NCBI RefSeq assembly: GCF_932294415.1
Contig: NC_065541.1
Location: 33,823,790-33,887,789, forward strand
DNA from: Quercus robur
Lineage: Eukaryota > Streptophyta > Magnoliopsida > Fagales > Fagaceae
Length of the DNA stretch: 64,000 bases
Direction of reading: 5' to 3'
The notes under the pieces: model-generated
What the model was told of the DNA's origin: nothing
Database searches by the model: none
What the model saw: only the letters and a program-made list of their open reading frames with translations
Part shown: in pieces, positions 59,350 to 64,000 of the stretch
How the letters are laid out: every line of letters begins with the position of its first letter
Position numbering within the stretch: position 1 is the first letter of the stretch
Made by a program: the position numbers and the translations under genes

Positions 59350-60602
59350 TTAGAGGTGTGTGAACAAAAAACTATCCATCCACAGCTTTCTCAGCTTAGC
59401 ATTCTTGGCTAGAAATCCCCGTGTTGCCTTCTTATTTTCACAGAAATGGTCAAAGGCAGTTGCGAGCATGTCTTTGCTATACCCATCCGCCACCATAGCC
59501 ATGACCTTAGAGTAAAGAGCTGTGTAATCAACAGGCCCCCGGTTGATTTCTTTCAAAGCCACAGCAATTTCCTTCAGTTGATCAGACAGATCAGTCAACA
59601 CACTATCATCAGAGGGAGGTGCACGCCTTCTTTTGCGGGACTTGGAAATTCCTGACCCAGTGGTGGATGACTCTACCGCATTCTTCCTTTTGTCCACCAC
59701 ACCTTCCTCCCCATTGTTTGCCACAAACTTAGTACTGTCCCCATTGTCTAGCTTATTCTCAATATCCACATACGACTTAGAAAAGCTACCCGTGATTGTA
59801 TCCTTCCCCACTACAATAGCCAATTCATCATAAATCTCAATCTTTTTATTCAGATACTCTGCATGCTTACGATGCGCTTGTAAGGGAGAAATGAACGTAT
59901 AATAATAATGCAATAATCACTTCACTCATAAATTCAATATTCAATTCAATATAGATGCCATTTGATGATTTAGGTCAATGATAAACAAAAAAATCTATTA
60001 GGGAACATGAGACATAACCCATGATTTTGAAGAAAAGTACAATAGAAAATACAATGTACAAATGCTAAGACTAGATTTTACAATAGATCCTCACATAAAA
60101 GTTATATTTGAAAATTTGTAAAAGCAATGGAATCCTAAAAAGAATGACACTATAAATTTCATATAAAGAGGGTACTTGAGCAGCCTTGTCTTGTTCTCAA
60201 TTCATAGATTATAAAAGCCAAAAACATATATTATCATTTATATTAAGAAAATATAGTTGGAAGCCATACTATGACTTCTTCTTGATATGTCTTCGCATCG
60301 CATGTTATCATTTTTAAGTTATCGTCCCAGTCGAAACCACTCTTCTTCCTAATAGTTTGAATAGTGGTCCACATGGTCCTCAAAGTCCGCAGCCGATTCT
60401 CTACATAAGAGGGGTGACACTAGACCCCAAATTGAGCAGATATCTCATTCGCTACAAAAGCAAAGGAGTTGGCCTTGAAAGTGTTAGAAGGCTTGTTGCC
60501 CTTCGCAACCTCTTCGACAAGTAGCCTAAGCAGAGTCGTGTGCATGGGGGGCAGCCACCTAAACTGCTTAGTGCCGCCCACCTTCTCTTTTCCCTTCGAC
60601 AT
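59350..60602 (-). pseudogene. Harbinger Myb/SANT-like DNA-binding protein
   Basis: Accessory protein that in PIF/Harbinger elements binds DNA and helps the transposase enter the nucleus. Exon 1 starts at ATG 60602 (MSKGKEKVGGTKQFRWLPPM) and runs through a trihelix-type Myb_DNA-bind_3 region, with Trp/aromatic residues at FRWL, MWTT and FDWDD. A TAG at 60420-60422 interrupts it after SAQFGV, and the frame then stays open (CHPSYVENRLRTLR) to about 60262. The last exon, from about 59886, encodes AHRKHAEYLNKKI, a nuclear-localisation-like KSRKRRR and a C-terminal HFCENKKATRGFLAK. The donor of the first intron is unclear. Confidence 0.8.
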
Positions 60603-60884
60603 TACTACATATGAAAATTGTATAGTGAGAGTAGCATTTAAAAATGAGAGTAGCATTTAGTAATTATGCTCGGAATATGAACAACAAATCAAACACACAT
60701 ACAACCACGCTTATAAATGTGCACACCAGAACGAAACATGCTAACACTGGAAATAACAATGTAATGCTGAAAATACTTTTTCCTTACACCACCAGAAGTC
60801 TAGTAAATACATTGTCCTTACAGAAAAAAAAAAAAAATACAGCACATATTACAATCATAGAAATCTAAATAAAGTACTACTCTC

Positions 60885-62809
60885 CACTTCTTGTATAATC
60901 AGACTACATAACTTGGCATATCTGATCTCTCTTAGCATTCCACACTCTACTGTCTTCAATGGAGTCCTGACGTGACTATGTTTCTTGTTAGGGGTCACTA
61001 GACTCTACTTGGTTTATTGCAGCTTCCATAATATGGTCATTTGGTTCAACTCCCATAATGTGATTATGAATCACACAACATGCTAACACTACTTTCACTT
61101 GGGTTTCAAAAGACCAAAAATGTTCTGCATCTAACAATCAAAAACGTTTCTTTAACACTCCAAACCCTCGCTCAATGGTAGTTCTCAATGAAGAGTGTCG
61201 GAGGTTGAACAATTCTTGCTCATTCTCAGGAGGACGATCACTAAACTCTTTCAAGTGATATCACACACTCCGATAAGGTGACAAAATTCCATTTTTACTA
61301 CCATACCCAGCATCACCAAGATAATATTTACCTATATATATTCAAAAATAAAACCAAATCACTAATATGGTTAGGAAAACGCACAATATTTATTAAACTA
61401 ATAAACCAAAAAGGTGAAGTAATCCTATAATACCTTCGGGAATTGAAAATCCCCCTGGCTTAGCAAATGCATCATTTAACACACATGAATCATGTGCACT
61501 GCCTTCCCATCCAGCCAATATATAAGCGAACTTTAAGTCAAAACTAATGGCAGCTAACACATTTTGCGTGGTTTCATCCTTGCGACCATGAAACCTTCCT
61601 TGTATTTCAGGTGGCACGGATGCACGAACATGTGTACCATCAATTGCTCCAACATAATCCTAATTTTCGACAGACATAATGGTTTAAAATTACACAAATC
61701 TTCACAATTTACAAAAATACACAAGTCGCAATATTTACCTTAAAATATGGGTAGAACCTTTTGCTATTCCTTATCTTTGGGGGTGTATCTTCGCTAGGCA
61801 GTTTTATTAGAGTTCTATATAATTTTAGGATCCCCTTAAGGACAACCTTGAAGTATCTATGAACAGTCTCAGTCGATCTATGCAACCGACTACCAATTAC
61901 ACGGAACCTCACATTATGACCAATAATGTGACAGAAAATTAGCACTTTCTCCGTAACAGACATGTGAATAGTCGAGCGTATGTGCTTCCCCTCAGTGAGG
62001 ATGTGACATAAGTGGTGGAAAGCTATAGGCTTCATCCTAATTTGATTCACACAATGTCTCTCATTTCCATGCAGAATACTATTTATTAGGGGTGTCCAAC
62101 CCAACCCGAAATCCGATCAACCCAACCAACCCGCCCGAACCCGAACCGGCAACCGTCCGAACCGACCACTCCGACGGTCGGTGATGGATTTCTGACCCCA
62201 AGACCCGACGCCAGCGGGTCGAGTGGCGGGTTTTCTTCTCCAAAACCCGAGCCACCCGATCCGACCGACGTTATATACAAATCTGGAAATATCCGGCGAC
62301 ATTCAAGTGAGATTTGGTGAGATCCGGCAACATTTGAGGAGATTCAAGTGAGATCTCGACCATATTTGGTGAGATCCGGCGAGATTCGAGGAGATCCAGG
62401 CTGATTTCGGCGATTTTTGGTGCAAATCTACTGGATTTTTGCAGATTCCGGCGAATTTTTTGAAGATTCCGGCGACGTTTACAGGATCCGGCGACTCTCA
62501 ACACCGACCGAACCGACCCGAACACCACCCAAACCGAAAACCGACTCGACCGAGTGACGCCGGCGGTCGGTTTCGGGTCCCTCCGCCTTCCACCCGACGT
62601 TGGCGGGTCGGGTCCGGGTTGGGTCCAAAACCGACCCGACCCGACCCGTGGACAGCCCTACTATTTATGTAATGCTCTCTCTCGGCTGCATGATTAACAT
62701 AAGGCGCCCTAGGCAGTCGTCTACGCTGCAATTTCCTTAACAATGTAACCCCCACAAGGAGGACAAATGCAACTGAGGCAAGAATTGCGGCTTTGGTTTT
62801 TTTCTTCAT
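60885..62809 (-). pseudogene. Harbinger DDE transposase (HARBI1-type), broken
   Basis: It would cut and move the element. Exon 1 starts at ATG 62809 (MKKKTKAAILAS), is split after REHYIN by a hAT element, and resumes at 62078 with ILHGNERHC to about 61737. Exon 2 (61659-61434) has the first catalytic Asp in VGAIDGTH and the second in GSAHDSCVL. Exon 3 starts at 61331 (KYYLGDAGYG) and carries the catalytic Glu in TTIERGFGVLKKRF. In-frame TGA codons occur at 61261-61263 and 61138-61140, and a further stop lies near the end. The three DDE residues are all still present. Confidence 0.9.
62087..62660. mobile_element. hAT-type element inside the Harbinger transposase
   Basis: The 574-bp insert starts TAGGGGTGTCC and ends GGACAGCCCTA, an inverted pair with one mismatch. 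It has a perfect 8-bp duplication, CTATTTAT, at 62079-62086 and 62661-62668. It is far more GC-rich than its surroundings, with GACCCGACCCGA-type and GAGATCCGGCGA-type internal repeats. It encodes no transposase, so it is a non-autonomous hAT. Confidence 0.93.
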
Positions 62810-62944
62810 CTAAAAAATCACAAACACCGTGGTGTAAGAGGTATGTAAACAAGCATGCTATTGATTACACAGTATATAAAAACAACCACAAACAGAAAAC
62901 ATCCAAACCACATTGATAACGAGTGCCAAAATATTTATACACAT

Positions 62945-63235
62945 ATATTTCTGTATAATTGTAACATCAACAACGTACACAACATAATACCATCACAATC
63001 AATATTTACACCAACAAATCACATTGCATTCTATTTCTGTATAACTGTATCATCAACAACGTACACAACATAATACCATCACAATCAATATTTATACCAA
63101 TAAATCACATGGCATTCTATTTCTGTATAATTGTAACACCAACAAAAGTTACAACATAATACCATCACAATCAATATTTACACTAACAAATCACATTGCA
63201 TTCTATTTCTGTATAATTGTAACACCAACAAAATT
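62945..63235. repeat. Minisatellite, 86-bp unit, about 3.4 copies
   Basis: The word TTTCTGTATAA/C recurs with an exact 86-bp spacing (about 62948, 63034, 63120, 63206). Units share CATAATACCATCACAATCAA. It lies inside the Harbinger element upstream of the transposase start. Confidence 0.88.
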
Positions 63236-63694
63236 TAAATTCTTAAATCAATAATTAAATAAAAAATGGATAATTAAAAAAAGTAAAAAAAAAATAAATA
63301 ATTATATAAATAAATAAATATATTTATATATAGATCGGATCCGAGAGGTGGGTCGGAGGATGGGTTGTTTATGGGTTTGAGGGTGGATTTTGGCTAGATG
63401 GGTTTGAGGGGATGTGGATCGGCTTTTGTAAAGGGTGGGTCGGAGGTGTGTGGATTGGAGGTGAGGTGAGGTCGTCGGACTCAAATAGAGGGTGGATCGG
63501 AGGTGAGGTTGTTGGACCGAGAAATGAACTCAACTGGAAAAGGAAACTCACCATAGGTGGATCTTTGGGGCTCGTCAGACTGTGGGTGGAGCTCGGACTA
63601 GTGTGAGGGAGAGGATTGGCTGCGTTTGGCGTGAGGGAGAGGGTGGAGCTCAGTGTGAGTGAGTGAGCTTGGTGTGAGGGAGAGTACCAGTGAT

Positions 63695-63697
<3 letters not shown>

Positions 63698-63731
<34 letters not shown>
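63698..63731 (+). repeat. (CT)n microsatellite
   Basis: About 16 uninterrupted CT units near the transposase-side end of the Harbinger element, (GA)n on the transposase strand. Confidence 0.9.
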
Positions 63732-63735
<4 letters not shown>

Positions 63736-64000
63736 GCGTCTGAGTCTGGAAATGGTTTGAAGTGAAAATAGAAATGTAAAACAATTTTTGGGTCAAAGCC
63801 ATAATATTTACGATAAAATGAAATGTTTTTCTGGAAAATTCTATTTTCCATGCGCAACCAAATACACGGCGAGGTGTAAAATCATTTCCTGAAATGGTTT
63901 TACGCCAAAACAAACGCAGCCTTAATGGAAAAGTTGCTGAAAAGTGAAATTTGTGGGTCCGTGAACAGTGCACACCATGCACTGTTCACAAGAAAAGTCA

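Larger units (their letters stand above)
58783..63921 (-). mobile_element. PIF/Harbinger transposon, 5.1 kb, two genes
   Basis: The ends are inverted, GGCTGCGTTTG and CAAACGCAGCC, and flanked by TTA at 58780-58782 and 63922-63924, the target duplication of this superfamily. Both genes expected of an autonomous Harbinger are present on the minus strand: a Myb/SANT-like protein and a DDE transposase. Both are broken by stops, and the transposase also by a hAT insertion. Subterminal CATTTTACGGAAAATC-like words repeat near the left end. Confidence 0.93.
58681..64000. mobile_element. hAT-like MITE, split by a Harbinger element and cut by the window end
   Basis: The left part (58681-58782) starts GGGTCCGTTTGG and has GAAAACTGAAAA repeats. 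The right part (63925-64000) continues with AAAAGTTGCTGAAAAGTG and paired GTGAACAGTGCA/TGCACTGTTCAC motifs. Both halves look like one common plant MITE with a large insert. The right end lies outside the window, so the hAT assignment rests on resemblance only. Confidence 0.5.

Noticed and set aside
62439-62809. Frames spanning the GC-rich insert as a fused protein
   Set aside because: They cross the ends of the 574-bp hAT insertion; the real transposase frame continues on the other side of the insert.
1-64000. CRISPR arrays, bacterial operons, viral genes
   Set aside because: None seen; the regular repeats present are minisatellites inside transposons, and all coding is plant-type or transposon-type.

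Overview
The window is nuclear DNA of a flowering plant. It is AT-rich and has GT-AG split genes, abundant LINEs, a TG..CA-type LTR retrotransposon, PIF/Harbinger, hAT and Mutator-like elements, and a snoRNA locus with telo-box and site II promoter motifs. The repeat families look familiar from woody eudicots, perhaps Fagaceae, but that is an impression from memory. Nothing bacterial, viral or CRISPR-like was seen.

Two complete host protein genes could be assembled exon by exon, both on the minus strand. The first (16108-22724, 14 exons, 520 aa) is a nucleobase-ascorbate transporter of the NAT1/NAT2 type. The second (31901-40533, 10 exons, 388 aa) is a two-EamA-repeat drug/metabolite-type transporter. 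On the plus strand near 13.2-14.2 kb there is a likely snoRNA transcription unit: site II motifs, telo-boxes and a TATA box, then an H/ACA-like fold and a well-formed C/D snoRNA whose D' guide matches the 530-loop region of 18S rRNA.

Layout. 1-13 kb: repeat-derived DNA, including a Mutator-like element with about 165-bp inverted ends and a perfect 9-bp target duplication (8759-10357). 13-14.3 kb: snoRNA locus. 16-22.7 kb: NAT gene. 23.2-26.5 kb: a direct duplication of NAT upstream DNA. 26.5-31.9 kb: non-coding, with a Tourist-like MITE. 31.9-40.5 kb: the EamA transporter gene, whose first intron is packed with LINE debris and a hAT MITE. 40.9-57.8 kb: a tandem duplication of an approximately 2.2-kb unit. 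Copy A is empty; copy B carries three later insertions (a 6.3-kb L1 LINE, a Tourist-like MITE and a 5.6-kb LTR element), so copy A shows the uninterrupted site for each. 58.7-64 kb: a three-level nest, with a hAT-type MITE split by a 5.1-kb PIF/Harbinger element that is itself split inside its transposase gene by a 574-bp hAT element.

No gene was found that looks like a novel multi-gene system. The most useful observations are the snoRNA locus, the duplication with its empty-site comparison, and the nested transposons.
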